Below are positions 1-10,519 of a DNA stretch of 64,000 bases, piece by piece. Source of the DNA: Thermoproteota archaeon (GTDB lineage: Archaea > Korarchaeota > JAOZGF01 > JAOZFZ01); assembly GCA_027492035.1 (NCBI GenBank), contig JAOZFT010000015.1:9540-73539 (forward strand), read 5' to 3'. How positions within the stretch are numbered: position 1 is the first letter of the stretch; each line of letters opens with the position of its first letter. The notes beneath the pieces are model-generated. The model did no database searches. It was not told the DNA's origin and was given only the letters and a program-made list of their open reading frames with translations. The position numbers and the translations under genes were made by a program.

Positions 1-193
1 TTTCAATATTTTCTTTGCAGTGATTTATGTGAGGGTCTATCCCCCACAATTTAGCCCTTTCATTCCTTTTAGCTATTTTTATAAGAAGTTCTCCGTCACC
101 GCATCCCACGTCTAAAATTCTCAAATGTTTCTTTCCTCTCTCCACTATATACCTTTTAATTACTTCATGCTGGTTGGGCAAGTTTAGCCTCAT
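1..193 (-). CDS. Class I SAM-dependent methyltransferase, N-terminal part
   Basis: Partial gene running off the left edge; about 64 N-terminal residues are present. It starts at an ATG at 193 read on the minus strand. The glycine-rich SAM-binding motif I reads ILDVGCGDGELL around residues 29-40, and an acidic residue at the end of the next strand (GID) would bind the ribose. This is enough to call a Rossmann-fold class I methyltransferase but not its substrate. The next gene upstream is a winged-helix regulator on the same strand, about 90 bases away. It is too short for simple long-ORF lists and easy to miss. Confidence 0.8.
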   Translation of the reverse strand, partial: MRLNLPNQHEVIKRYIVERGKKHLRILDVGCGDGELLIKIAKRNERAKLWGIDPHINHCKENIE

Positions 194-286
194 TTTTGAA
201 CACCTTGCTTTCCTTTCTATGTTTTCTTTGTTTACGTTTCTAAGTTCTTTTAAAGAGAAATTTGTGAAGAAATGTGAATTTTTGCT

Positions 287-979
287 TCAGTCCAGCAACT
301 GGAAACACTCCTGTATTTCCTTGATTATTTTCGATATTTTCTTTTCCCTTATATCCAGTTCTTCAGCTAACTCGCTAACTATATCTTCAAAGTTTCCTTT
401 ACTCCATGAACAAAAGGTTAAATAGGCAACTTTCCTTTTTAAACCGTCATGAATTTTTTCATTTATAACTGTTCGCATTTTGTCCATAATTCTTCTTTTA
501 AGTTCCAAATAAAAGGTTAAACTGTTCTCTAAGCGATTTATTTTCTCATCTATTTCGTTTAAGACTTCCCCTGCTGATTTTAGCAGTAAGGAGGGGTTTG
601 TATCGTACAGTAACTTATTTACTTTGTTCATTAATTCATCCTTTGGGAAAAGCCTCTTTTTCAGTTCTGAGAATCTCCGTAAATTCATGTTGACAAGGCT
701 CTGAGCCACACTTACTGTTAAGAAGAAAGATTTGTTTAATTTATAGTACTTTCTTGGTGGAGCCGCTAAGTCACTTTTTACGTAGTAAGAGGAAATAATG
801 CCTTGCTCCATTAACTTGTCCAGGTGTTTTAAAATAGCTTGTTGACTTACCCCTATTTCTTTAGCTAATTGAGGCAGATACATTGGTTCTTCAGCTAGCA
901 GTCTCAATATCTCTCTCCTAACTCTGTTCCCAAGTATTTTCAAGATGACGTCAAGTTCATCCTCAACATATTTAACCAT
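287..979 (-). CDS. ArsR-like winged-helix regulator, Phr-like in context
   Basis: A 230-residue protein with an N-terminal winged helix. Residues 12-60 carry the ILGNRVRREILRLL helix and a recognition helix around VSQQAILKHLDKL. A longer, charged, probably helical C-terminal part is likely used for dimerisation. The ATG at 979 is preceded by a strong GGAGGGGG ribosome site. It is transcribed away from the cdc48-hsp20 pair. In Pyrococcus the heat-shock repressor Phr is an ArsR-like protein that controls an AAA+ ATPase and Hsp20, so the arrangement suggests an equivalent role. That is inference from context; I did not recognise Phr-specific residues. The C-terminal half could sense something other than heat. 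Confidence 0.75.
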   Translation of the reverse strand: MVKYVEDELDVILKILGNRVRREILRLLAEEPMYLPQLAKEIGVSQQAILKHLDKLMEQGIISSYYVKSDLAAPPRKYYKLNKSFFLTVSVAQSLVNMNLRRFSELKKRLFPKDELMNKVNKLLYDTNPSLLLKSAGEVLNEIDEKINRLENSLTFYLELKRRIMDKMRTVINEKIHDGLKRKVAYLTFCSWSKGNFEDIVSELAEELDIREKKISKIIKEIQECFQLLD

Positions 980-1049
980 TTGTTTATTCCCCCTCCTTTT
1001 GCATCAATTTATTTAAGTGGAACCGTTAAATTTAAATATTATACTTTGG

Positions 1050-1070
1050 TTATTAACTATTAGTTAATAA
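1050..1070. promoter_or_regulatory. Palindromic operator at the cdc48 promoter
   Basis: A perfect inverted repeat with 10-base arms, TTATTAACTA and TAGTTAATAA, separated by one base. A TATA-like box (TTTAAATA, 1031-1038) lies just upstream. The expected start of transcription about 25 bases further on falls inside the palindrome. The first codon of cdc48 is 34 bases downstream. This is the geometry of an archaeal repressor site that blocks polymerase loading. The divergent winged-helix regulator is the obvious candidate ligand, but binding is inferred. Confidence 0.65.
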
Positions 1071-1089
1071 ATGAAGCTTATCCTTTTAA

Positions 1090-3330
<2,241 letters not shown>

Positions 3331-3374
3331 CCCTTTTTAAGGAAAATGTAATGAAGTGAAGAGGGTGTAGAGAA

Positions 3375-3815
3375 ATGACTTATTGGCCCTTTTTTGAGGA
3401 ACTTGAAAGGTTAAGGAATGAAATGAATAAATTCTTTTCTGAACTAATGAAAAGACCCCTCTCAAAAACCGGAACAGAATTGGCTGAAGGATTTAGGCAA
3501 CCTTTAATGGACTTGGTAGAGAAAAACGGTGAAGTAACAGTCATAACTGAAATGCCTGGGTTAAACAAAGAAGACATAGATGTGAAACTCACTGAAAACA
3601 CTTTAGAAATAAAGGCAAAAAAGAAAATAGAAAAAGAGGAAGAGAAGGGCAACTATAGAGTAAGAGAAAGAAGACATGTTGGATTTTACAGGAAAATAAC
3701 TTTACCCGAAAAAGTGGATCCTTCAACAGCGAAAGCAACTTATGAAAACGGAATCCTAAAAATAACGTTAACAAAAAAGGAAATACCGAAGAAATTCAAA
3801 ATAAAAATAGAGTAA
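3375..3815 (+). CDS. hsp20: Small heat shock protein, Hsp20/alpha-crystallin family
   Basis: A 146-residue chaperone that holds unfolding proteins in oligomers. A variable N-terminal arm (1-45) precedes an alpha-crystallin domain (about 46-136) with the EMPGLNKEDIDVKL strand pair and the characteristic ENGILKITL end. The C-terminal IKI is an I-x-I oligomerisation motif. It starts at an ATG with a purine-rich GAAGAGGGTG upstream. It follows cdc48 by 44 bases with no promoter seen between, so the two are likely coexpressed under stress. Confidence 0.95.
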   Translation: MTYWPFFEELERLRNEMNKFFSELMKRPLSKTGTELAEGFRQPLMDLVEKNGEVTVITEMPGLNKEDIDVKLTENTLEIKAKKKIEKEEEKGNYRVRERRHVGFYRKITLPEKVDPSTAKATYENGILKITLTKKEIPKKFKIKIE

Positions 3816-3968
3816 ACCTAAACTTTAAAAAAGTAAAACCAAAATTTTTTTAGAAAACTTAAAAGCTAACCTCCCTTTTTCCTTTTTCTTAAAAAGAGTG
3901 ACGGGTTAGAATTTACTCTCCCCAAAAAAATTTATCCTTTCTGAGAAGTAGTAGAGGCTTTGAGAAAG

Positions 3969-4571
3969 ATGGTAAACAAGGAAGAAACCCTTAAAAAACT
4001 TGCTGAAGAAATAAAAAACTGCAAAAAATGTGAATTATATAAAACAAGAACAAACCCTGTCCCTGGAGAGGGGAACCCAAATACATCTATCTTATTGATT
4101 GGAGAAGCCCCAGGGTACTGGGAAGACATAAGGGGCAAACCTTTCGTGGGGGCAGCAGGAAAATTCTTAAATGAGTTACTGGCAATTTCTGGATTAGAAA
4201 GAGAAGATGTTTACATTTGTAACGTTTTAAAATGCCGTCCAACCTTTGAAGGAAAGAATAGGCCGCCGAAACCTGAAGAAATAAAGGCTTGCACACCGTA
4301 TTTAGATAAACAAATCAAGATAATAGGGCCCGAAATTATTTGCACCTTAGGGAATTTCGCAACAAGTTATATCCTGCAAAAATTCGGGTTTAAGCCAGAG
4401 TCAGTTGGGGAAGTGCATGGAAAAGTTTTTGAGGTGAACAGTTTAATGGGAAAAATGAAAATAATTCCCCTCTACCACCCAGCAGCTGGTTTACATAAGC
4501 CCCCAATGAAGGAAATCATAAGGAAGGATTGGGAGAGAGTCAGGGAGGAAATAGAAACCGGGAAGAATTAA
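3969..4571 (+). CDS. Type-4 (4Fe-4S) uracil-DNA glycosylase
   Basis: A 200-residue DNA repair enzyme that removes uracil. Cysteines for the iron-sulfur cluster are seen as CKKC near the N terminus, then a Cys in ICNVLKCRP and one in IKAC. The family motifs GEAPGYWED (active-site loop) and HPAA near the C terminus are present. I chose the ATG at 3969; an in-frame TTG at 3960 would add three residues. Expression is probably from its own promoter, since a T-rich stretch (3840-3930) separates it from hsp20. Confidence 0.93.
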   Translation: MVNKEETLKKLAEEIKNCKKCELYKTRTNPVPGEGNPNTSILLIGEAPGYWEDIRGKPFVGAAGKFLNELLAISGLEREDVYICNVLKCRPTFEGKNRPPKPEEIKACTPYLDKQIKIIGPEIICTLGNFATSYILQKFGFKPESVGEVHGKVFEVNSLMGKMKIIPLYHPAAGLHKPPMKEIIRKDWERVREEIETGKN

Positions 4572-4594
4572 GTTTATTGAAGGAAGGTTTTTAA

Positions 4595-4786
4595 GTGTTG
4601 AAAGCAAAAAGGCTTTACAGAAAAATAAAAGGCGTTAGAGCCCAAATAAAAACAGCTACGAAAAAAATTGAGAAGGCTTACTCTAAAGGTGAAAATTTCC
4701 GGTTTTACGAAAACAAAGTGCAAAAACTAGTGAAAAATAAAAGTAAATGGAGGAAAAGATTCCATAAACTTAAACATGAAAGGTAA
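4595..4786 (+). CDS. Small basic hypothetical protein
   Basis: A 63-residue, very lysine-rich protein beginning with GTG, 23 bases after the glycosylase stop, with GAAGGAAGG upstream. It has no cysteine or recognisable motif; predicted structure would be helical with a strong positive charge. I do not recognise it. It may bind nucleic acid, and being in the same unit as a DNA repair gene would fit, but a chance ORF cannot be excluded. Confidence 0.5.
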   Translation: MLKAKRLYRKIKGVRAQIKTATKKIEKAYSKGENFRFYENKVQKLVKNKSKWRKRFHKLKHER

Positions 4787-4893
4787 AAAATGTTTCCAGA
4801 AGTATCTTTAAGGTTTATTTCTTAAACTTATGATTAAGTTTATAGGGGTATATAGTATACGTATATGCCAAATAATGTTTACAAGTTACTGCA

Positions 4894-6393
4894 CTAAATC
4901 GCCACTTGGAATTTTTTCTTGTCTTTTCTGCATATAACTTGAGTTAAATTCCTCCCAGATAAAGCTACAGCTGGTAAACCTCCACCTGGTTCAACCCATT
5001 GCCCAACCATATAAAAATTTTTCAGCCTGGGTAAGGTCTTTTTCATCCTTCTCATAAACATTTTTGGTGTTGGCAGCCACCCTTCAAAACTCCCTTTCCA
5101 GTTATTTGTATACCTTATGTAAGTGGCAGGTGTAGCAACATCATAAACCTCAACTTTCGAGGCTATATCTCCAAATCTTTTATCAAGAATCACTATAAGC
5201 TCCTTAGCAATTCTTTCTTTCTCTTTACGATACTTTCCCATATTTCTCTTCCTCAATTTTACCCAGTATTCATAATTGGAGGGGACGTGTACAATGATAG
5301 AGGTTTTTCCTTCTGGTGCTAATGTAGGGTCAAAGTTGTAGATTCTCACCATTACCCTCTCAACTTTGTTTTTATCGTCAATAATGAAAGGCTTATCAAG
5401 AGGGAAACTTATTGAATGTGGAATGTTATTGAATCTTTTCGATATTCCCAGTGAAATTTGAGTAATTGCAGGAAACAGCTCTGAATTATTGTAATAATCC
5501 AAGATTTCCTTATTTATGTATTTACCGTCAAGCATTTCAAAAATGGTATAATGTCCATCAGCAGCTGAGATTACAATGTCAGCACTGTAAATTTCCCCAT
5601 TTGCCAGTTTTATTCCAACAGCTTTATTATTTTCCACAATAACCTTTAACACTTTCGAGTTATAACTCACTTTGCCGCCGAGATCAACATACCTCCTTTC
5701 GATAGACTTTGAAAACTCTAGAGATCCCCCAATTGGATAACCTGCAGATTTTAGGTGCATCCAGGAGAGGGTCATAATAAGTCCAGCCATTGCGAATCGG
5801 TCATCTACCCCAAGAATCAAAGGAAATATCTCTTTTAAAAATGGATTTTGAAATTTTTCTGCGTAATCCTTAATTGTGATTTTCTTCCATTTCTTTGCAG
5901 CTTTTAAAAAACGATACATCTTAAATAAAAATTTCATTCCATCGATAGGACCATATAGTTCAGGTGCCTTCTCTATCGGTATTTCAAACCCTGTAAATTC
6001 CCTTACTGCATCTGTAAACTTCTTTATTACCTGTTTATCTTCAGGTGCAAACCTTATCATCTCCCTCTCTAATTTATCCACATTTGTATAAACTGTGAAA
6101 ACCCTTCCATTTTTCCCTTCTATCCTAATGAATTCTTCAAAGTTCACTATCTTCTTATTTTGAATCGCACCTAATTCTTGCCATATCTTGTATAAGTTAA
6201 CAAATGGACTTGAACCAACAAGCCAATGAATGCAGCCATCGAAAATATACCCTTTCCTTCTCCATGAAGTGCATACACCACCTGGAGACTGGCTCATTTC
6301 GAATATTTGAGTTTCGTACCCATTCATTTGTAAATAACAACCTGTCGATAAACCAGCTACTCCAGCGCCTATTATTGCCACTTTCTTGCTCAT
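4894..6393 (-). CDS. CrtI-like FAD/NAD(P)-binding oxidoreductase
   Basis: A 499-residue flavoprotein of the phytoene desaturase/retinol saturase-like family. The N-terminal dinucleotide motif VAIIGAGVAGLSTGCYL (residues 5-21) is followed by the family's GG(V/R)xxS-type segment SPGGVCTSWRRKG. The C-terminal FAD motif VGQWVEPGGGLPAVALSGR is present. Start is an ATG with GAGGAAAAAG upstream. It could act on carotenoid- or geranylgeranyl-type lipids, for example reducing or desaturating isoprenoid chains. No isoprenoid gene is adjacent, so the substrate is unknown. It is convergent with the 63-residue gene. Confidence 0.85.
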   Translation of the reverse strand: MSKKVAIIGAGVAGLSTGCYLQMNGYETQIFEMSQSPGGVCTSWRRKGYIFDGCIHWLVGSSPFVNLYKIWQELGAIQNKKIVNFEEFIRIEGKNGRVFTVYTNVDKLEREMIRFAPEDKQVIKKFTDAVREFTGFEIPIEKAPELYGPIDGMKFLFKMYRFLKAAKKWKKITIKDYAEKFQNPFLKEIFPLILGVDDRFAMAGLIMTLSWMHLKSAGYPIGGSLEFSKSIERRYVDLGGKVSYNSKVLKVIVENNKAVGIKLANGEIYSADIVISAADGHYTIFEMLDGKYINKEILDYYNNSELFPAITQISLGISKRFNNIPHSISFPLDKPFIIDDKNKVERVMVRIYNFDPTLAPEGKTSIIVHVPSNYEYWVKLRKRNMGKYRKEKERIAKELIVILDKRFGDIASKVEVYDVATPATYIRYTNNWKGSFEGWLPTPKMFMRRMKKTLPRLKNFYMVGQWVEPGGGLPAVALSGRNLTQVICRKDKKKFQVAI

Positions 6394-6480
6394 TTCTTTT
6401 TCCTCTTATATCCTTCTATATTCAACTATACAGGGTTTAATTTAGGTAAATGTATATAAAGTTATGTTGGGATGATGTTT

Positions 6481-6504
6481 CAAAGGGATGCGCAAAGGGA
6501 TGCG
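6481..6504. repeat. Perfect tandem 12-bp repeat
   Basis: CAAAGGGATGCG occurs twice back to back in the 290-base gap between divergent genes (4894-6393 minus and 6685 plus). It lies about 100 bases upstream of the TATA box at 6609. It could be an activator site or slippage product. Confidence 0.7.
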
Positions 6505-6600
6505 ATAAGTAATTTCTCTTTATTAAATCCCTTCAAGGTTTTCAGTGCATCTGCAATGGTTTTTCATTCTTCACCGACAATAATTTCAACATGGTTGTAA

Positions 6601-6618
6601 ACCGAAAAATTTATATAT
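6601..6618 (+). promoter_or_regulatory. BRE/TATA promoter of the Yip1-like gene
   Basis: ACCGAAAAATTTATATAT is an almost ideal archaeal BRE plus TATA box. Transcription would begin about 25 bases later, leaving a leader of roughly 45 bases before the ATG at 6685. Confidence 0.7.
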
Positions 6619-6684
6619 AAAAAAAATTACTTAGATTTCGAATTATTAATTTTCTAACTTATTTCTTGAAAGAGTGAAGTAAAA

Positions 6685-7347
6685 ATGAACTGGTACAAAG
6701 GGTTTTCAAGTAGAATTGGAGGAGTTTTGCTTCACCCGAGGGAAACTTTTGAAATGATTGTGCATGAAAAAAGAGGGCTAACAGAACCTGTTCTACTCTT
6801 TCTAATAATAACTTTGGTTGAGGGATTGCTTGCAGGTTCAGTTATTTCCCGTGTTATACAACGTATTCTAGAAATTGTGGAGGTTGGGAGCCATATTCCT
6901 TCTTGGATTGTCTCAGGTATTTTTTCCCAAGTTTTGCCTTTCAGTTTAGTGTTGGTTAGTGTAATAGGTGGCTTCGTTAACTTAATACTTTGGAGCCTGA
7001 TTAATCACTTAGTTGCTAGACATTTATTTGACAGCATGGGAAGTTATGAAGCAACACTGGGTTTGTACATGTACACCTCAGTTATTGATTTCCTAATTAT
7101 TCTTGGCTTAATTGTTTCATTATTCACTCCCGCTGCTGGTTTACTCCTAACTTCAACTTTAGCATTTGTTACTTTGATTTGGAAAGCTTGGTTGCTTGTT
7201 TTAATAACAGAGAATGTTTACGGTTTAGATTCAGGTAAAGCTTTAATTTCAGCCATCTTAATTCCTTTAGTTATTTATCTTGTGGTTTTTCCAGGTTTAT
7301 CTCTGATAAGGCTGCTTTACATGCCATGGAACCCTTGGAGGTTTTAA
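6685..7347 (+). CDS. Yip1-domain integral membrane protein
   Basis: A 220-residue membrane protein. The N-terminal motif LLHPRETFEMI is typical of prokaryotic Yip1-domain proteins, and four to five hydrophobic helices follow (about 36-55, 78-105, 125-150, 152-175, 185-210). Its biochemical role is unknown. It is followed after 26 bases by a DUF4097-like exported protein, and the pair is commonly met in archaea and Firmicutes near winged-helix regulators. ATG start with GAAAGAGTGAAG upstream. Confidence 0.8.
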   Translation: MNWYKGFSSRIGGVLLHPRETFEMIVHEKRGLTEPVLLFLIITLVEGLLAGSVISRVIQRILEIVEVGSHIPSWIVSGIFSQVLPFSLVLVSVIGGFVNLILWSLINHLVARHLFDSMGSYEATLGLYMYTSVIDFLIILGLIVSLFTPAAGLLLTSTLAFVTLIWKAWLLVLITENVYGLDSGKALISAILIPLVIYLVVFPGLSLIRLLYMPWNPWRF

Positions 7348-7373
7348 TTTTTTTAGTTTTTGGAAGGTAAGGT

Positions 7374-8270
7374 GTGGAAGGAATGGTTTCATTAAATTTG
7401 TCAAAGGAACAGTTAACCGGTTTAGGTATAATAATAATTATCGCAGCTGGTTTAATTCTTGCAGTTAGTGCTCCCCTTTTTCTAAAAGGTAAACCTGTCG
7501 AAGAAAGGGAGAAAATAAATTTAATTAACATTTTTGAAAAAATAACAAGGGAATGGGGAGAAAAAGAGAAATTATATTTCAATAGCACCGACGTGGATGT
7601 AAAGGAAGTAGTTGTGAATTTAAACGCTTCACTGGGTTCATTCAAAGTTTCTTTTGAAGACACGGGACTTCCTTTTCAAGCTGAAATTGAGCAGCAGAAG
7701 TCATCTCCAAAACCTGTTTTTGAAAAAGAGAAAAGAAACCAGGTTCTTTATTGCAGCCTTAAAGTTGAAGAGGGGAAAGTACATGTTTTCTTGGATCCCT
7801 CCTGGAAGTATAGTGTCTCAGTAAAAACAGGGACAGGAGCTGTGACTTTCACGTCCATAACCGGTGTTAGAGTGGACAATTTGTTTTTGTCAACGATTGT
7901 GGGTGCTGTAAACCTAAATTTGCAAGGTTTAATCAGGAATGTGTCAGTTAAAACCGAAACAGGCGCCATAAACCTTTCATATATTATAAGTGAACCATTA
8001 AACAGTTCAGTGGATTGTAAAACAGGAATTGGGGCGATTAAGTTCAGTGTTGCTGTACCTGAAGAAGCGGGTCTCAGCATTCACGCAGAAACAGGTGTAG
8101 GATCAGTTAAAATAAAGGGTGACGGATTAAAAGTTGTAAGTTCTTCAGAGAATGAAATTCACTATAAATCAAATAATTTCGATGCTGCCAAGTCTAGGTT
8201 AGACATAAACCTATTTACTGGTACAGGATCGATTAAAGGGGACGTTGAAACTATGTCCTCAACTGTTTAA
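7374..8270 (+). CDS. Membrane-anchored DUF4097-like beta-repeat protein
   Basis: A 298-residue protein with one N-terminal transmembrane anchor (about 15-36) and a long extracellular part. The outer domain contains repeated strands with the pattern (K)TGxGA(V/I), seen five times between about residues 140 and 290: TGTGAV, TETGAI, TGIGAI, TGVGSV and TGTGSI. This is the right-handed beta-solenoid signature of the DUF4097/putative adhesin family. The GTG start at 7374 has GGAAGGT five bases upstream; an ATG at 7383 would lose three residues. It probably lies at the cell surface. Its function is not known. Confidence 0.75.
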   Translation: MEGMVSLNLSKEQLTGLGIIIIIAAGLILAVSAPLFLKGKPVEEREKINLINIFEKITREWGEKEKLYFNSTDVDVKEVVVNLNASLGSFKVSFEDTGLPFQAEIEQQKSSPKPVFEKEKRNQVLYCSLKVEEGKVHVFLDPSWKYSVSVKTGTGAVTFTSITGVRVDNLFLSTIVGAVNLNLQGLIRNVSVKTETGAINLSYIISEPLNSSVDCKTGIGAIKFSVAVPEEAGLSIHAETGVGSVKIKGDGLKVVSSSENEIHYKSNNFDAAKSRLDINLFTGTGSIKGDVETMSSTV

Positions 8271-8334
8271 AAACTGCACTTTTTTGTTTCCTTCCACTCT
8301 TTTAAAAACTTTGAAGACAGGTGAATCGGGACGG

Positions 8335-8342
8335 TTTATATT
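8335..8342 (+). promoter_or_regulatory. TATA box of a probably leaderless gene
   Basis: TTTATATT lies about 20-25 bases before the TTG at 8358, the normal distance from an archaeal TATA box to the transcription start. No ribosome site precedes that codon. Confidence 0.5.
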
Positions 8343-8357
8343 CCTAGAAATAAACCC

Positions 8358-9014
8358 TTGCAGGGAAAAAATGTTTTGAATGTTTTAGCCAATGAAAACA
8401 GGCTTTTAATCATAAAGTTCATTACTGAAAGCAAGGAGGGAGTCAGTGCCTCAGAAATAGCTGAAAAATTAAATTTGAAAATTTCAACCGTTATGAGTCA
8501 CTTAGAACAAATGGAGTCTGTGGGATTGATCAGGTTTGACTGGAAAAGGATAGGTAGGGGTAGGCCTCTCAAAAAATATAAACTTGTAGATAACTATGTA
8601 ACAATAGACCTGGACTTAGCTGCTTTAGCCAGGATCCCAAACAAGGAGGAACTTGAAGAAAAAATTTTCACCTACATCTCCTTAAAAAGGAAAAGAGACA
8701 CTTTGCCCGTAAGCTTAACAGTTGAAGACATAATTAAAACCTTAAATGTAGACGCTAAAACCGCACTTGTATTGCTTGATTACTTAACTGAAAAGAAAAA
8801 CGAAGTAGCTAAAATGTTAGCTTCAGAAGTGCTCGAAAAATTCAAAAACAAAAAAGTTGTGGAAATAGAAAAAATAGCTAGGGAATTGAAAGTACATGAA
8901 TACTGGGCAGCGAAAACAGCTTCGTACCTGGAATCAAAAGGCCTTTACAAAGTTAGAGAAGGTAAAATTTGTAGGATTGAATACGAAAAAGGCAAGGAAA
9001 AAACAGGGAAGTGA
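8358..9014 (+). CDS. Winged-helix transcriptional regulator (ArsR-like)
   Basis: A 218-residue protein with an N-terminal winged helix: NVLANENRLLIIKFI, then SASEIAEKLNLKISTVMSHLEQMESVGLI, then a wing with GRGRPLKKYKL. The lysine-rich C-terminal half contains what may be a second winged helix (about 120-215). It begins with TTG and has no Shine-Dalgarno sequence. The promoter spacing suggests a leaderless transcript. By position it probably controls the Yip1/DUF4097 pair or the convergent catabolic operon. Effector unknown. Confidence 0.75.
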   Translation: MQGKNVLNVLANENRLLIIKFITESKEGVSASEIAEKLNLKISTVMSHLEQMESVGLIRFDWKRIGRGRPLKKYKLVDNYVTIDLDLAALARIPNKEELEEKIFTYISLKRKRDTLPVSLTVEDIIKTLNVDAKTALVLLDYLTEKKNEVAKMLASEVLEKFKNKKVVEIEKIARELKVHEYWAAKTASYLESKGLYKVREGKICRIEYEKGKEKTGK

Positions 9015-9022
9015 GGTTTCCT

Positions 9023-9376
9023 TTATTGAATAGGTGGTGAAAGGGCATAAATTATGGTGGCGCTTTCCTTCCCTTCATTTATTAACCCATGTTTCTCACC
9101 AGCTGGGAGATAAATTGCATCTCCCTCTTTTACCTTAATTTTTTTGTTGTTACAGTAAATTGTCACTTCCCCCTTTAATATGAAGTAAACTTCGTCTTCA
9201 ACCTCATACTTCCACTTCAATGGTTTATTACCTGGTTCAACAAATACTACACCAAACATTATTTTGTCAGATCCTTCCCTTCCCTTAGTTATTAACCTTC
9301 TTACACGAATACTGTCAGATAAAGTTACAGATTCAATATCTCTTACATTAACAACCTTTGCTGACTTTTTACTCAT
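9023..9376 (-). CDS. Single-domain cupin protein
   Basis: A 117-residue cupin. The first motif is partly kept (EDEVYFILKGEVTIY) and the second reads GDAIYLPAGEKHGLIN, with the metal-ligand His near residue 95. The first-motif histidines are replaced, so the metal site may be incomplete. ATG at 9376 with GGGGGGAAAG upstream. It is the last gene of a minus-strand run with a luciferase-like enzyme, a racemase-fold enzyme and an aminotransferase. A role as a small isomerase, sensor or stabiliser of that pathway is inference. Confidence 0.8.
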   Translation of the reverse strand: MSKKSAKVVNVRDIESVTLSDSIRVRRLITKGREGSDKIMFGVVFVEPGNKPLKWKYEVEDEVYFILKGEVTIYCNNKKIKVKEGDAIYLPAGEKHGLINEGKESATIIYALSPPIQ

Positions 9377-9434
9377 TGCTTTCCCCCCATTTTCTTGAAA
9401 AGGAAAAACTGTGAAGTTCTCAGCTTCTCATCCC

Positions 9435-10487
9435 TCACCCTTTAAAGTGAGGCATTATCTTTTCATTAATCTCTTTTAATGTCTCCTCAACTGTTGGTCC
9501 CCCTGAAATGGTCATTATTCTGAACCCTAGGTTTTTTGCACCGGCTTTAACGTACTCATTTATATGTTCTAAACATTCTTCAGGACTGCCTATTACAATA
9601 GTTTTTCTAACTAATTCCTCAGGCACGTCTTTAGATGCTTCAAGTAAAGCTTTTCCATTTGGGAAAGGTTTATGTGCCAATATATGGGTGTAAGCCGGGG
9701 CTGAAACCTCATAACCATGTTCCTTCAAAATACTTCTTTCAACGTAGAGGTAAGCCTTACCTACCTCCACAGCTTTCTTCTGCACTTCAGGATCGTCACA
9801 CATACAAACATAAAGCCATGTAACAATGTCTATTTCATCGAAATTCCTACCAGCTCTTTTTGCGGATTCTTCTATTGTTTTGATTAAACCTGGAAGTTTC
9901 TTTGGCAACACAATCCACGAGAACCAACCTTCAGCTTTTTCCCCTATTATTTTCAGGAGGCTTTTTGATTTTATTGCCCCCACATAAATTGGTGGATGAG
10001 GTTTCTGAACAAACTTCTGATCTATAAATGCTTCTTTTAAAGTGTAAAACTCTCCATTGTAGAAAGCCATTCTTTCTCTGTTAGAGGTCCATAAAAGCTT
10101 GGTTACGTCAATGTACTCACTTAACCTTTTAATCCTCTTTTTTGCACTTTCGAATTCTATTCCGAAAGGTATAAGGTTCATTGCTTCACCTGCACCTAAG
10201 GCTGTCACTGCTCTGCCTGCTGTTAACTCATCAAGTGTAGCCACCATTTGAGCCATTTTTGAGGGGTGAATGTGGTAAATGTCAGCTACACCTGGGCTTA
10301 ATTTAATTTTTTTAGTTTGGGCACCTATTGCACCCATAACAGTCCAACAGTCGATGCGTGCCCCATCAATGTCTACGATATGGTCAGGTATAAAAACATA
10401 GTCGAAACCGTATTTTTCAGCTAAAACTCCACATTTCACAACCCTATCTGCTGGGTACATATCTCCAAGCACTGCACTAAACTTCAT
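9435..10487 (-). CDS. Luciferase-like, probably F420-dependent oxidoreductase
   Basis: A 350-residue bacterial-luciferase-fold TIM barrel, a family using FMN or coenzyme F420. The N terminus (AEKYGFDYVFIPDH), the centre (LATLDELTAGRA-type segment) and PPIYVGAIKSKSLLKIIGE are family hallmarks. Its order of motifs resembles archaeal methylenetetrahydromethanopterin reductase (Mer), but it is longer and clearly divergent. I start at the ATG at 10487, preceded by GGAGGAGGTGG; the in-frame TTG at 10508 lies upstream of that site. It could oxidise a methylene or alcohol carbon in the operon's pathway, or act as a Mer substitute for methyl oxidation. Substrate unproven. Confidence 0.85.
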   Translation of the reverse strand: MKFSAVLGDMYPADRVVKCGVLAEKYGFDYVFIPDHIVDIDGARIDCWTVMGAIGAQTKKIKLSPGVADIYHIHPSKMAQMVATLDELTAGRAVTALGAGEAMNLIPFGIEFESAKKRIKRLSEYIDVTKLLWTSNRERMAFYNGEFYTLKEAFIDQKFVQKPHPPIYVGAIKSKSLLKIIGEKAEGWFSWIVLPKKLPGLIKTIEESAKRAGRNFDEIDIVTWLYVCMCDDPEVQKKAVEVGKAYLYVERSILKEHGYEVSAPAYTHILAHKPFPNGKALLEASKDVPEELVRKTIVIGSPEECLEHINEYVKAGAKNLGFRIMTISGGPTVEETLKEINEKIMPHFKG

Positions 10488-10519
10488 TTTTTCCCCACCT
10501 CCTCCCAAAAAGTAAAAAA

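Noticed and set aside
174-425. Plus-strand 83-residue open frame overlapping the regulator and the methyltransferase start
   Set aside because: Both genes on the minus strand are well supported; this frame has no motif.
4824-4841. AAACTTA-TGAT-TAAGTTT hairpin between convergent genes
   Set aside because: AT-only 7-base stem; expected often by chance in this sequence.
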